Assembly (NCBI GenBank): GCA_004154925.1
Contig: QJNS01000014.1
Location: forward strand, 434,001-498,000
Reading direction: 5' to 3'
DNA: 64,000 nt
Source of the DNA: Monosporascus cannonballus
Taxonomy: Eukaryota; Ascomycota; Sordariomycetes; Xylariales
Below are positions 46,062-57,600 of the stretch, piece after piece (position 1 is the first letter of the stretch; each line of letters starts with the position of its first letter). A program made the translations under genes and the position numbers. The notes under the pieces were generated by a model. The model saw nothing but the letters and a program-made list of their open reading frames with translations, made no database searches and was not told the origin of the DNA.

Positions 46062-46690
46062 CAAGAATAAATATCCAGAGGATGAAGCCACGAGGATGCT
46101 GACGACCATGTCCTTCGAGAAGGAGCTGGGCGTCAAGAAGTGGGAAATGCCACAAAAGAATCCGGAATCTGTCCTTGGCCCAGCACCCGTATTTTTTCCC
46201 CAGCCCAGGTGTTCGAGAGCGCAGAACATACCCGACTTGTTCCAGAACCAGGGCAAAAGCAGATTTCAGATCACCGAGAAGCTCGACGGAATCCCGATGA
46301 CCGTCTATTGCATCGATAAAGAATCTCAATGGTACAACGCAGTGCCGGTTCTACCAGCCCATCTTGAGCAGGACGGTCCCAAGCGAGTTGGCATCTGCGC
46401 CCCGCGGGAGGACCTGGTGGACGACGACAACTCCTGGCACTGCACCACCGCCAGGCGCCAAGGAATACTAGACAAGATCGTGATCCTCACCGCCGAAAGT
46501 AGGGAACGTCGCGATCCAGGGCGAGCTCTGCGGGTCATCGATATACACGAACAGCATGGGCTTCGCGCCAGGCGGACACCACTTCTACGTCTTTGACATA
46601 TACGACATCGACCGGCAGAAGTGGATGAAGCCGACCCGCGTCTCAAATTTCTGCAAGAAGCTGAAGATGGACCACGTCCCCTGTCAGGTG
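46062..46690 (+). pseudogene. RNA ligase (DRB0094-type family), 3' half with catalytic lysine
   Basis: The frame continues directly from the 5' half through the CAAGA duplication: KNKYPEDEATRMLTTMSFEK, then ELGVKKWE. QNIPDLF and FQITEKLDGIPMTVY follow. KLDG is nucleotidyltransferase motif I; the lysine codon at 46279-46281 would carry AMP. VDDDNSWH follows. Near 46498 one extra A shifts the frame, after which NVAIQGELCGSSIYTN and GGHHFYVFDIYDIDRQKW (motifs III and IV region) are read in the next frame to KMDHVP. The protein then ends in unrelated GC-rich DNA near 46690, so the C-terminus is missing. RNA ligases of this type seal breaks in RNA, possibly in repair. Insertion, stop, frameshift and truncation together make this a dead gene. 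Confidence 0.87.
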
Positions 46691-46813
46691 CCAAGGTGCG
46701 GCCCCCTTTCCGGGGCCCAGCGACCCACCAGTGGGGCTCCAGTTTGTGTATATATAGCGGGGCTTCGCCCCCGAGTAGTTAGAAAAGGGCAGGCATTAAT
46801 GGTTAACTATTTA
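46691..46813. other. GC-rich segment with short hairpins
   Basis: The segment contains GGCCCC-ctttcc-GGGGCC (about 46693-46710) and GCGGGGC-ttc-GCCCCC (about 46757-46773), two strong inverted repeats. It begins exactly where the ligase reading frame loses its family match and ends at the copia B duplication ATTTA. It could be the end of another small repeat or a rearrangement joint. Confidence 0.5.
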
Positions 46814-46976
46814 TGTCAGATATAAGGGATATCAGTTATGTCTGTATTGTTGACTAGTTGCAGGTGCTCTAGAACGCGCACTGCACTTTAAGGTGATCTA
46901 GTCCCGGAACATATATGTTCCGATCAAAGAGAATCTTCCGTATATGGGGTGCTAGAGCACCCCCTGCTAACCGATA
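46814..46976 (-). repeat. Family B left (3') LTR
   Basis: The 163-bp LTR runs from TGTCAGATATAAGGG to CTAACCGATA. It is less mutated than its partner: it keeps TGACTAGTTGCAGGTGCTC where the right LTR reads TAATTAGTTGCAGGTATTT. GGAACATATATGTTCC inside it is a perfect 16-bp palindrome. Confidence 0.92.
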
Positions 46977-49900
46977 TACCCCCTTAACATTTTAAAGCAT
47001 TCACAGTGTTAATTGTTACAATTCCTAAAGCCATAACTATCTATTTTATTTTTCCTCCGGCGATTAAATTTTCTTAAGTAACTAATTCCTCCTTTAAAAT
47101 CTTCCGCAAAATATTTTTCCGTTAATTAAAAGCTTTCGTAATATTTATTAGTTTTAATTATTTTCTAAAATATTTAAAAAGTTCGCGTAATAGGGCTTTC
47201 GTTAAATTATCGGCTAATGTATTGTCCGTAATCATATAATTTATTTTGATTAAGTCCTTTTTTACAGCTTATTATAACTAATAATTATATATATCTATAT
47301 ATCGTAATTTCGTTATTAATAAGGTAATATCGGTATTAATAAGCCGTATAATTTGTTAATTATGGTATTATATATTTAACGGTTTTATATTTAAGGTAAT
47401 TTTTAATTTTTTAATTAATCGAAAATTAAATAAGGTTATTTTATAATTTACGTAAAAAATAATAATTTTAATTTTATTATAAAAATAATTATTATATTTT
47501 ACTTATTCGCTTATTTTCATATTATTTTTCGGATTAAATTTATAATATAAATTTAAAAAAATTTCGGTTAATTCTATTATCCGCGAAAAAAACGTTATTT
47601 TAAATATTTAATAAATCCTTACTTTCGAATTATAACGTTAACGTTTTAATTCTGATTAGATATAATATAGTTCGGTTAACAGCTTTATTATATATGTTAT
47701 TAAGGTTTAAATTAAATGAAATATAGGGAGATATTGCAAAAAATATATCGGATTACGTATTAATTATTATAAAAAAATAAAACTAATTTTTATTTAATAT
47801 TTATTAATAAAGCCTAAATAAATCAAATTAAAATTTAACAATAATTTAATATCAGTTATAAATATTTTTAAAAGATTATTTAATTTTTTGGAAATATTAA
47901 ATTAATTAATTTATTTATAAAGTTAGATTAAAATAATTAGATTTTCTTATTAAATTTATTTTTAACTATTTTGATACCAAAAAACCATTATATATTTTTC
48001 TCTTTTATTAAAATATATTATTTTTGTATTTGTTAAATTAATTAATTAATAAGGTTTTAATTTGTTTCGTAATATATTATAATAATATCGTGTATAAAAG
48101 AAAATAAATACCTTTTAGCGAATAAAATAATAAGGTTCGTAAAAAACAAGGTTAAATCCTCATTTTTTAAATATTTTAATAAAATCCTTTTATTATAGTA
48201 ATAATAACTTCCTTAATTTATATAATATTTTCCTAATTAAGGAAATTCTGTTACGTTATAAATATATTAAGGGTATTTTTATATATATTTCGTAAAGTAA
48301 ATTAGCATTTACAAAAAAGTTTATAGCATTATATCATTCAAGGTTTAAATCGAACTTAACCGTAATAATAATTAAAATTTAAAATAATTTTCTAATAAAA
48401 ATAATTACGTATATATTGCCATAAGCGGTTTTAACTTATGAATCGTTTCGTACGATAAAACGGGCTTTGCATTTTTAGAATTAACTATATTTATATATAC
48501 CCTAAAACCTATTTTCTTTTAATAAAAAATTAATTAACAGCTTTCCAAAATCGCATTTTTTATAGCTTTACAAATAAGCTTTTTTAGCTTTATAAAATAT
48601 TTCCTTTAATAAATATATACTTAATTTTTTATAACCTTATAGCAATAACGGTAAATTACGCTTATACACCTAATTTTATAATCTAAATACTTTTTTATAT
48701 GCCAAAATATTATTATTTTTCCCTTTAAAATAATACGTATTTCGGGTAATTAATTTCCCTAAATTTCTACAATTTACCGGCCGTTTATCGTACGTACTTA
48801 TAAAAGGAATTAAACGTTTTATATTAAATACGGTTTCTCACATTTTATATTTGTTTCGGATAATACTTTCTTAATACGGAATATACGGGAAAATTAGGTT
48901 TATAACCCGTAAGGTATTTTCGTTTTTTATTATTACTTTAAGTTAAATAATATAAAAAGAACTTAAGGTTATTTTTATTTTTTCCGTAAGCATAATAATT
49001 ATAGTAATTATTAAAATAAACGTTAATAACAATAATGGTTTAAAAACCGGAAATAATTCGAATACAACAATCGTATAAAAATAATTAATCCTTTACGAAT
49101 AAGCTTATTTTTTCTTATTCCGTACGTATTTTACGTTAATACCTTTTTAAAACCATTTTTCTTACATAGCTAATAATTAAATTATTTTATTTAAGTTTTT
49201 ATCTTTTTTTATATATAAATTAAATAATTATTGTTTTAATTAGATATTTTTACTTATCGGAATAACTTTTATAATTTTTTTATAATATATAAAAAGTTAT
49301 TTTTTAAGTTTTTAATATTACTTAAAAAATAGCCTTTTCGTTAAAGTATATATTTCGAATAATAATAATTTTATTAATTAATAAATTTTAAATTTCGTAA
49401 ATATTCGTAAATCGGTAACCGACAAAATAATTAATTTACGTTTTAAAATTTAATTTTTAAAAATTTTATTTTTTTATAGTAATAATTATTATAACGTAAA
49501 CTATATAGCTATATATTCGTAAGTAAATTTATTAAAATTTGTAATTAAGTATTATAACGCAGTTTTGATATTTTAAATAAATATAATAAATTTCGTATGG
49601 GCTTTACCAAAAAATGTATATTTATAAATATAATTATATAAATATATTACCGTTTTAAAAATATATGTAATTAGGAACGAAAGTAATTTAACGTTATTTC
49701 GCATCGTAATCGTTTTTTCCTTAATTATACTTCTTAAATATTTTGCACTTTTATTGTAAGCCTAAATATATGATATTAAGAATTTAAATTTAATATTAAA
49801 AAAAGTAATTAAAATATATTTTAAAATTCATAAAATTTTAGGATTTCGTTATTACATTCGATTATATTTAAAAAAAATCTATTTTAATGTTTTAGAATTC

Positions 49901-51149
49901 CGAAAAAATATTAAAACTTTATAATTAATACATTTTATTTTCGGTTCTTAAAATAAATATTCTAAATACAACTTAAATATTTATCGGTAGCAAATATAAC
50001 GTATTTATATCTTTTAAGTTTTTTTTTTAAATTTGTAAAATCAATAACGATTTTCTGTTTTAATCGGAATATTCCTTTTTTTAACTTACGGTAAATTAGT
50101 CTTTTAATTTTCGCCTTGCTATATATTTGGTATTTAATTATTATAAGGCCTTTTATACGGATTCCTTTCGTATAAAATTATAATTAAACTATTATTTCGG
50201 ATTTTAAATATCTTCATTTTAAGTATTATATAATATTGTTACCAATTCGTAATAATTTTGTTATTTACGAATTAATATTTCGTCTATAAATTGCTAAAAT
50301 TATGTAAGTAATTATTATATTAAAATTTTCGATAACGAATTAATTAAATTTGTTTATTAACGTAATAATTACCAAATTATATTTACTTCCAATAAAACTA
50401 TTGGTTTTTCGGTTATTGTATTAGTAATTCTTTTTCCGGAACTGCCAGAAATTTATTAAATTATATATGAATTTTTTGCAATATGTTACGTCGTATAAAT
50501 ATAACGTTTTTATACCGTTAATATTTCGAAAAACTATATTAATTTTTTCGTAGCCCTTAATTGGGACGAAATTGTTATTTACATATATCTCGTTATTTTA
50601 TATGGTAAATTTAAAATTTAGAAATTTACTGATTAAATTCAAGATATATATCGTAAATCCTAAATCCAAAATAGCTAAATTCTTTAAGGGATAAGATAAG
50701 GTACTTTTGGCGTTATATTAATTAATAATCAAAAAATATGTTAATATTTGTTATACCCCTTTTAAGAATTAATTTATTTTTTATATAATAAGTTTTTTAA
50801 TAGTTTTTGATAAGCGGTCGATTTTTTCCTTTAAAAACTGATTAGCGGAAATTCGTCCTTAAACATATGCTATTATTTTATTATTAAAACGGAAGTTTTT
50901 TGTAAATGTTTTAAAGAATATATAATAATAATTAAATAATATATAATAATAAATTAAGTACGCTTTATAACAAATATCTTATGCGTTTAATTTTTAACGT
51001 TTTCGCTTATTACCGTTTTGGTTTATATAAGAATTTTTACGGTTATTTCGTTTCGGTTTACGGCTTAAGGTTTTTCCTTACGGTTAAAGGTTAATATTTT
51101 TAGGATTTTCCTAATTAAAATCGTCTTACATAAGGAAGTTTATAAATAT

Positions 51150-52018
51150 TCCGTAAAACATTAAAAACGTTATATTAATTTTCGTAATATAAATATAAAA
51201 TAAGTTATAACTTAATAATTTAAAAAATTAATTACTATTTTTTAAAAAGTAATCGTATTATTATCGATTTTGACTTTTTTTATTATCTGAAAGGTAGTGG
51301 TCTATATCCGAATTATAAGGATTAATACTGTATATAGGTCGTTAATTTATATAATCGTCGTTTTCGTTTTTAACATATTATGTCGTTTTTTAAAGGCTAT
51401 AATCTTTTGCCATTTTACGATTTATTCCTTTAATTTTTTGCTAAATTTCGAAATTTGCTTTAACGTTTCGTAATATTTTTGATAAATGTTAATTAAACGC
51501 CTGTTATCGTATACCTTATTTGATTTGCTCAAATTAATATATTATTTTCGTAAGTGCTTTCTTAGAAGAAAACTGGTTTCTTTAATTATTAGAAATATTA
51601 ATTTTAAGATTTATTTCGTGAAATCGTTAATATTTTTATAGAAAATATCGTATTTTCGATCTTTATAAATATATGCCGTAAAGTCCTGATTATAAGCTTA
51701 TTTGCCTTCGGTCGTTATTTTAAAGGTATTCGTTAAGTAATTGGTATAATCGATTTTTTCGGTGGTTTTTCCGGAAAATATAAATATGGACGAAGAATCG
51801 CTTAAGGTATTAATTCGTATCGTATGGCGGATTCGTTTTTTTGAGTAGGAAGTTATATTGGGTTTTATAGGTCTAATAAGCTATTAAAGGTTTTGATTAG
51901 GATTAATATAATCTCAAATATCGAGCGCGTATGCTTTAGATTGGAATTCGCCTTTAAAACGATTTTAATCCTTGGGTCCTTTGTAAATAACGGAGGACGT
52001 TAACGGTACGGTCGCCAT
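51150..52018 (-). pseudogene. Gag of copia family B
   Basis: Read on the minus strand from ATG at 52018: MATVPLTSSVIYKGPKD, then GEFQSKAYALDI, stop, DYINP. After further stops comes TEKIDYTNYLTNTFKITTEG, then AYNQDFTAYIYKDRKYDIFY and KNINDFTK. The W-x-YI.P-type motif and the helical segments fit copia gag. Stops fall at Trp/Gln-like positions. The start lies about 110 bp inside the right LTR, which sets element orientation. Confidence 0.75.
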
Positions 52019-52127
52019 TATTATTATTGGCGTATTTCGATAATTACAATTGATATATAGCTTATATCGTCTTAGCAGCAGTTAATTAATTGATATATAC
52101 CATAATTAAGCAAATAAAATTCTTAAT

Positions 52128-52290
52128 TGTCAGATATGAAAGATATTAGTTATATCTATATTAGTAATTAGTTGCAGGTATTTTAGAACGCGCACTGCAT
52201 TTTAAGGTAATCTAATCCCGGAATATATATGTTCCGATCAGAGGGAATCTTGCGTATATGGAGTGCTAGAGCACCTCCTGCTAGCCGACA
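52128..52290 (-). repeat. Family B right (5') LTR
   Basis: The 163-bp LTR runs from TGTCAGATATGAAAG to TGCTAGCCGACA, same length as the left LTR. It differs from it mainly by C/T and G/A changes. The ATTTA duplication follows at 52291-52295. Confidence 0.92.
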
Positions 52291-52295
52291 ATTTA

Positions 52296-53576
52296 CTACC
52301 CATATTATGAACTATTTACTGGATTGCTTTTTTTACGTTTTATTCTATATTTTATTATTTTCTTTAATATGTTAAAATTTTTACATATCCGTATAAACCG
52401 TTATGTAAACAATAATTTTCAATAATTTACGTACTAAAATATCAAATAATTAAAAAAATACAAAATAATAATTTTGCGAATTCTAACTAATTAATCCTAG
52501 AATTCCTTAACGATGAATATAAAAATACCGCCTAAATCTTTTATCATAAATCAGATTTTAAAATTTATCGTTTTGTTATTAACAAAGTTAAATTATAAGA
52601 TTTTTTAAAGAAATAACTCAAAATATAAAAAAAAATATTTAACAATTTTAAAAAAAAAGGACAAAAATTGGTTTTTCGAATTAAATAATATTAATATGTT
52701 AAATTACGAAGGATTTCCGAAACGGAATTATAACGAAATTTATTTTAAGGTATCGTTATTTATTTTATAGTATAAAAAGGTTTTCCTAATAAAGTTAACG
52801 AATTTTTCATTAACATAAAAATTTGCTTTACGTTATTAACGTTGAATGTTTTTAGAAAAATAGTAAAAGTAATATATATTAATATTTATTTTGAAAGCTT
52901 ATATGATGAAAAGTAGGTAGAATCTTTAATCTTTCAAACAAATAATAATTTAATAATATTAACATAATAAAAATTTAAAATTTAATAAAAAAACGTATTG
53001 GAAATAAAAACCTGTTATTTTATATTTAACGTTAAATTAACCAATTTATAATCATAACTTTAAAAAGGGCTTATAATTTTTTAGAATTAATATAAACTGA
53101 GAAAAATCGAAAACTTCGTTAATTTTGTAAGAAAAAAGTATAAATAATATAATCATTATTTAAATTTATTTGGAATTATAAGGCGAAATTATTAAGAGAA
53201 TTTTCTCGGAAATTCAAAGGGAGTTAATAATAGGAGTATAACGAGTAAAAACAATTTTTATTATTTTATACCAATTAAATGTGAAGAAAAAAAAGAAACA
53301 AGGAAATTAAAGGAGTTATATTATCATATAATTAAGCCCAGACCGGAGATATATTAATAAGTTAACTGCTTATTAACCTTATTAATTTTATTATTATTGG
53401 TAAAAAAGGTAAAAACCAAATTTATATCGAATTTATTAAACGGCCGTAAAAGGTTTATAACGGCCGTACGATATTACAGTTATAAATATATATATATATA
53501 TAAAGTTTAATAATTTCGAAATAAAATGTTTTAAATATGGAAAATTCGAATATAAAAGAAATTTAATATTTATGAG
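52296..53576 (+). repeat. Degraded DNA with a possible gag-type zinc-knuckle trace
   Basis: AT-rich, no open gene. On the plus strand, 53524-53565 reads KCFKYGKFEYKRNL, which resembles a retroelement CCHC knuckle with Cys, Gly and His changed to Tyr, Glu and Tyr. The last Cys of the motif is absent, so the match is weak. Upstream, NWFFELNNINMLNYEGFPKR (near 52670-52730) looks protein-like. It may be a 5' fragment of another retroelement truncated by the family D array at 53577. Confidence 0.35.
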
Positions 53577-54616
53577 TGTAAAATAATAGATAGCTGTAAG
53601 CTGAGGTAAGGTGATTTCCGACTAGTTGTAAAACGTATTCCAAGTAATAAATGTATTAGGTTATTTCCATTTGGCGTTTCTTATTAGCCGCCAGATAATA
53701 AATTTATATTAATAAGTAGGTTCGTAGCTGATCGGTAATTAATTTGTTATTAACCTTATTTTTATAAAGGTTATATTTTTGTAATTATTTCCCTTTTTGA
53801 AATTATTAATTTCTAATATTATTATTAGTAATTTTATATAATGCATTTCGCAAATTTAATTACGTATACTTGCCGATAATTTCTTGTTATATTATATTAT
53901 AAATAGTTATCGTAATAATTAAAACGTGCTATATTACGTAATAAATTATATTCCGCCTAGCTTTGTATTATAACCTAGTTTTTAACCTTACTTTATTTTT
54001 TTTTTCTCTTTTTCCTTTCGCGCTTATATCTTTATTCTTTTTACGTGTGCGGTCCTTTGGGTTTCCCGTTTTTTATTCTTATTTTACCCTTTCCGTTTAT
54101 TTTGCGTATAATTTTCGTTTGCCATATCTTTTTCTTATAAAGAAAATTTTTAAAAATAGTACTTTAATATTAATAATAATTGAGATTTTATTTAACGTTA
54201 TTTTTTCGACCTTAACGATAAAATAATTATTAGTCGCATTACGAAGTGTAATAAACTGTGTTATATTTATATAATATAACGTTATTTCGATTACTATATC
54301 GTTTACGTTTAAATTCCGGACGTCGTAAATTCCGTCATAATTAATTATTATTACAAAACCTTTCGTACAGTAAATAATTATTCCTAATATTATTAATATC
54401 GCTATTTAATTTTTATTTAAATACCGATTATCTTTAAAAATATTACCTAAACAATTTTTTAATTCGGTATTAATAATGAGGAATTAATCGACGAATTCCA
54501 AAAGGTTCGTATTACAAGTATCTAATCTAAGCATTTTAACGAAATTACGATCGGTTATTGATTCAACGTTTTTTATAAGGCCGAATTCGCTTTTAACGCG
54601 ATTATTAATAAGGAAT
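53577..54616 (-). repeat. Family D tandem unit 1 (LTR-like core plus 0.8-kb segment)
   Basis: A unit of about 1040 bp, repeated head-to-tail at 54617-55654. It starts TGTAAAATAATAGATAGCTG. Its first 220 bp form an LTR-like core found again at 60099-60318. The remaining 0.8 kb, read on the minus strand, looks weakly coding (FGLIKNVESITDRNFVKMLR near its right end) and is conserved in unit 2. Differences between units are mainly C/T and G/A. An 87-codon open frame here (53963-54226) is hydrophobic, antisense to the conserved reading, and rejected as a gene. Confidence 0.75.
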
Positions 54617-57600
54617 TGTAAAATAATAGATAGCTGTAAGCTGGGTAAGGTGATTTCCGACTAATCGTAAAGCAGATTCCAAGAAATAAATGTATTAAGT
54701 TATTTTTATTTGGCGTTTCCTATTAGATACTAGATAGTAAATTTATATTAATAAATAAATTAATAATTGATCGGTAACTAATTAATTACCAGCCTTATTT
54801 TTATAAGGGCTATATTTTTATAATTATTTCCTTTTTTAAATCATTTATCCTTAATAACATTATTATTATTTTGATATAACGCGTTTCGTAAATTTGATTA
54901 CGTATATTAGCCGATAATTTACCGTTATATTAAATTATAAATAATTGCCGTAATAATTAATACATATTATATTATGTAATTAATTATATTTCGCCTCATT
55001 CCTTATTATAATCCGTTTTTAACCCTATTTTATTTACTCTTTTTTCTTTTTCTTTTTCGCGCCTATATCTCTATTTCTTTTACATACGCGTTTTATTTGG
55101 TCTCCTATTTTCCTTTATTTTTATTTTGACTTTTCTATTTATTTTACATATTATCTTTATTCGTTATATTTTTTTCGTATGGAATTTTAAAAACAATAAT
55201 ATTTTAATATTAAACAATGTAATATTTCTTTTAATACTATCCTTTTAACGCCTATAATAAAATAAATATTAATTATATTATAAGTAATAATAAGCCGTAT
55301 TATATTTACGTAATATAACGTTATTTCGATTACCCTATAATTTACGTTTAAATTCCGGACGCCTTAAATTACGTTATAATTAATTATTATTATGTAATTT
55401 TTCGCATAATAAATAATTATTTTTAATATTATTAATATTATTATTTAATTTCCGTTTAAATTCCGATAATTTTTTAAAAGTATTACTTAAACGGTTTTTT
55501 AATTCGGTACTAATAATTAGAAATTAATTAACGAATTCGAAAAAGTTCGTATTATAAATATTTAATACGAACGTTTCGATATAATTACGGTCGGTCGTCG
55601 ACTTAACGTCCTTTACGAAACCGAACTTATCATTAACGCGGTTATTATTAAGAAATATTATTTTTTAATATAATTAAGGTCGATTTCCGATCGTCCGTTA
55701 TAGTTACGGAAATACAATTTTAATACCGTTTTATAGGTTTGCAAATTTAAATCTTTTTTATAAATATTACGGTTCTTTTTTTATTATTCCGTAATTAATT
55801 TCCGATTAGGCGTAACTTTACGGTATTTTTATAAATAAAGCGATTTTCGAAAACCGTTATGTTATTACGCTTTTTATTTATAAATATTTTCCGCCTATTT
55901 TTCGACGTTTTGACGAAATTTTAATACTTATTAATAATTATAATTAAAAAGCGGTTTTGCTCGGCAAAATTATTATTAAATTTAAATATATTAAACGTTT
56001 TAAAGAGAGCGCTTTATTTCCGATTAATAATAAATTATATTCCGGTTACTTTGGCCTTATTTTTCGTAAACAATAAAACGTTTTTAAATTTTATCCGAAT
56101 TTTACGGTTAATAAATTTAATAAATATATTTATTTTTTGCCTTTATATATTTTCCAATTATTATCCGATATTTTTATATTAATTTCTTTAATACATCTAT
56201 TAAAGGTTAATTAACGTAAAATTTAATAATTAAGCGCAAATTTTTATTTAAGAATTAAAAATTTAACTTTTTTTATATTATTTACAAATGTTCGATCGGT
56301 AGATAATAAAATAATTATTTGCCAAGAACTTAAAAACAATTTTATAATTATATAATATTTTAATATTAATATTATAATTTTATTTAAAATTATCAGGCGA
56401 TTAATTTTTAATTAGATTATTATTACTTTACGGTTTTTAAGTTATCTTATTTCTTATATACGTATTTAATTTTTTTATAACGTTATAATATTTTAAGCGT
56501 ATAGTCGAAATATTTTCAGGGTTCTTATATATTATATTTAGCGGGCTAACCTTTTTATTTAATTAAATATTTATATTACCCCCAGTTATTTCGGTAACGG
56601 GCAATATCCTTTATTATTTTTTTTAATAAATTAGGTAACGTTAGTTAAATATTATAAGGTTTTCGATTACGTTATTATTTTAATAAAAATATTAAAAATA
56701 TATTATATATCCGTTAATAGTTAATAAAAAATACTTTATACGTTTAAAATATTTTTTATTTTTTACTTATAACTCGGATATAAATAAATACGAATTGTTT
56801 AATTTTAAATTTGAAGTTTTTAATTAATAAATTTACTCATTATCTTAATTAAATTTCTATAAGCATATTATATTAATTATAATACTTTTTTCAAATTGCC
56901 ATTATTTGTTCCTAATGTTTATATATTATTTATTAAATCACCGCCATTTTTTCGAAATAAGTTTTAATTCTTTATATTTATCTTTTAAAATTTTAGAAAA
57001 GGTATTTTATTATCTTTAAATAATATTTACATAAAATTTTGAACGGAAAACGGCCGGTAAACCTATTTTGCGTATTATTATATACGAATTCAGTATTTTA
57101 TAATAAATTTATTTAATTATTTTAATACTTATTAACGTAATTACGAAAATAATATTTTAAAACTCAATAAATATATTCCGTTTATTTATCGGTTTGCAAA
57201 TAATGAACGGTTAATATTTGCCATTTTATTTTTCGCTTTTTATAAACTAACGCCTAAAATTAATTTATTAATACCTTATTTTTATTGTTAATAATTCCGG
57301 CTAACATATTAAATTTGCATTTAATTTTATTATAAAATAATTAAGTTAATTTGGTTGCAGTTAAGGTTTTAACCGTAAAAATAAATTATTTTAATTTCGT
57401 TAAGTAATTAACGATTACCAGAATTACGTTATATTTTAATTTGTTTAAATTTCGGTTTTTAAAAAATCCCGTAATAACGTTTAACGAAATTTCTGAAAAA
57501 AATACTTAAGTAATAATAAAAACAATAATTATTTTTATAATTTATAGCGTAAGTTTATTATGCCTTAATAATTCGGATATTACTTAATATATTTTTAAGT

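Larger units (their letters stand above)
46814..52290 (-). mobile_element. Ty1/copia element, family B
   Basis: The 5477-bp element has 163-bp LTRs (46814-46976 and 52128-52290) and exact ATTTA duplications (46809-46813 and 52291-52295). On the minus strand an ATG at 52018 opens MATVPLTSSVIYKGP. It continues with AYALDI, stop, DYINP, a copia gag pattern in which Trp has become a stop (W-D/E-YI.P), then SDSSSIFIFSGKTTEKIDYT. Transcription therefore ran right to left, with the right LTR as 5' LTR. Pol is too degraded to place domains. The size is typical of a complete copia element. No reading frame is intact. Confidence 0.9.

Noticed and set aside
46326..46694. 122-codon minus-strand frame over the ligase 3' half
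   Set aside because: Arg/Ser-rich antisense shadow of the ligase coding sequence.
53963..54226. 87-codon hydrophobic plus-strand frame, looks like a membrane protein
   Set aside because: Lies in the duplicated 0.8-kb segment but is broken in unit 2, and the better conserved reading is on the other strand; T-rich DNA readily gives Phe/Leu-rich frames.
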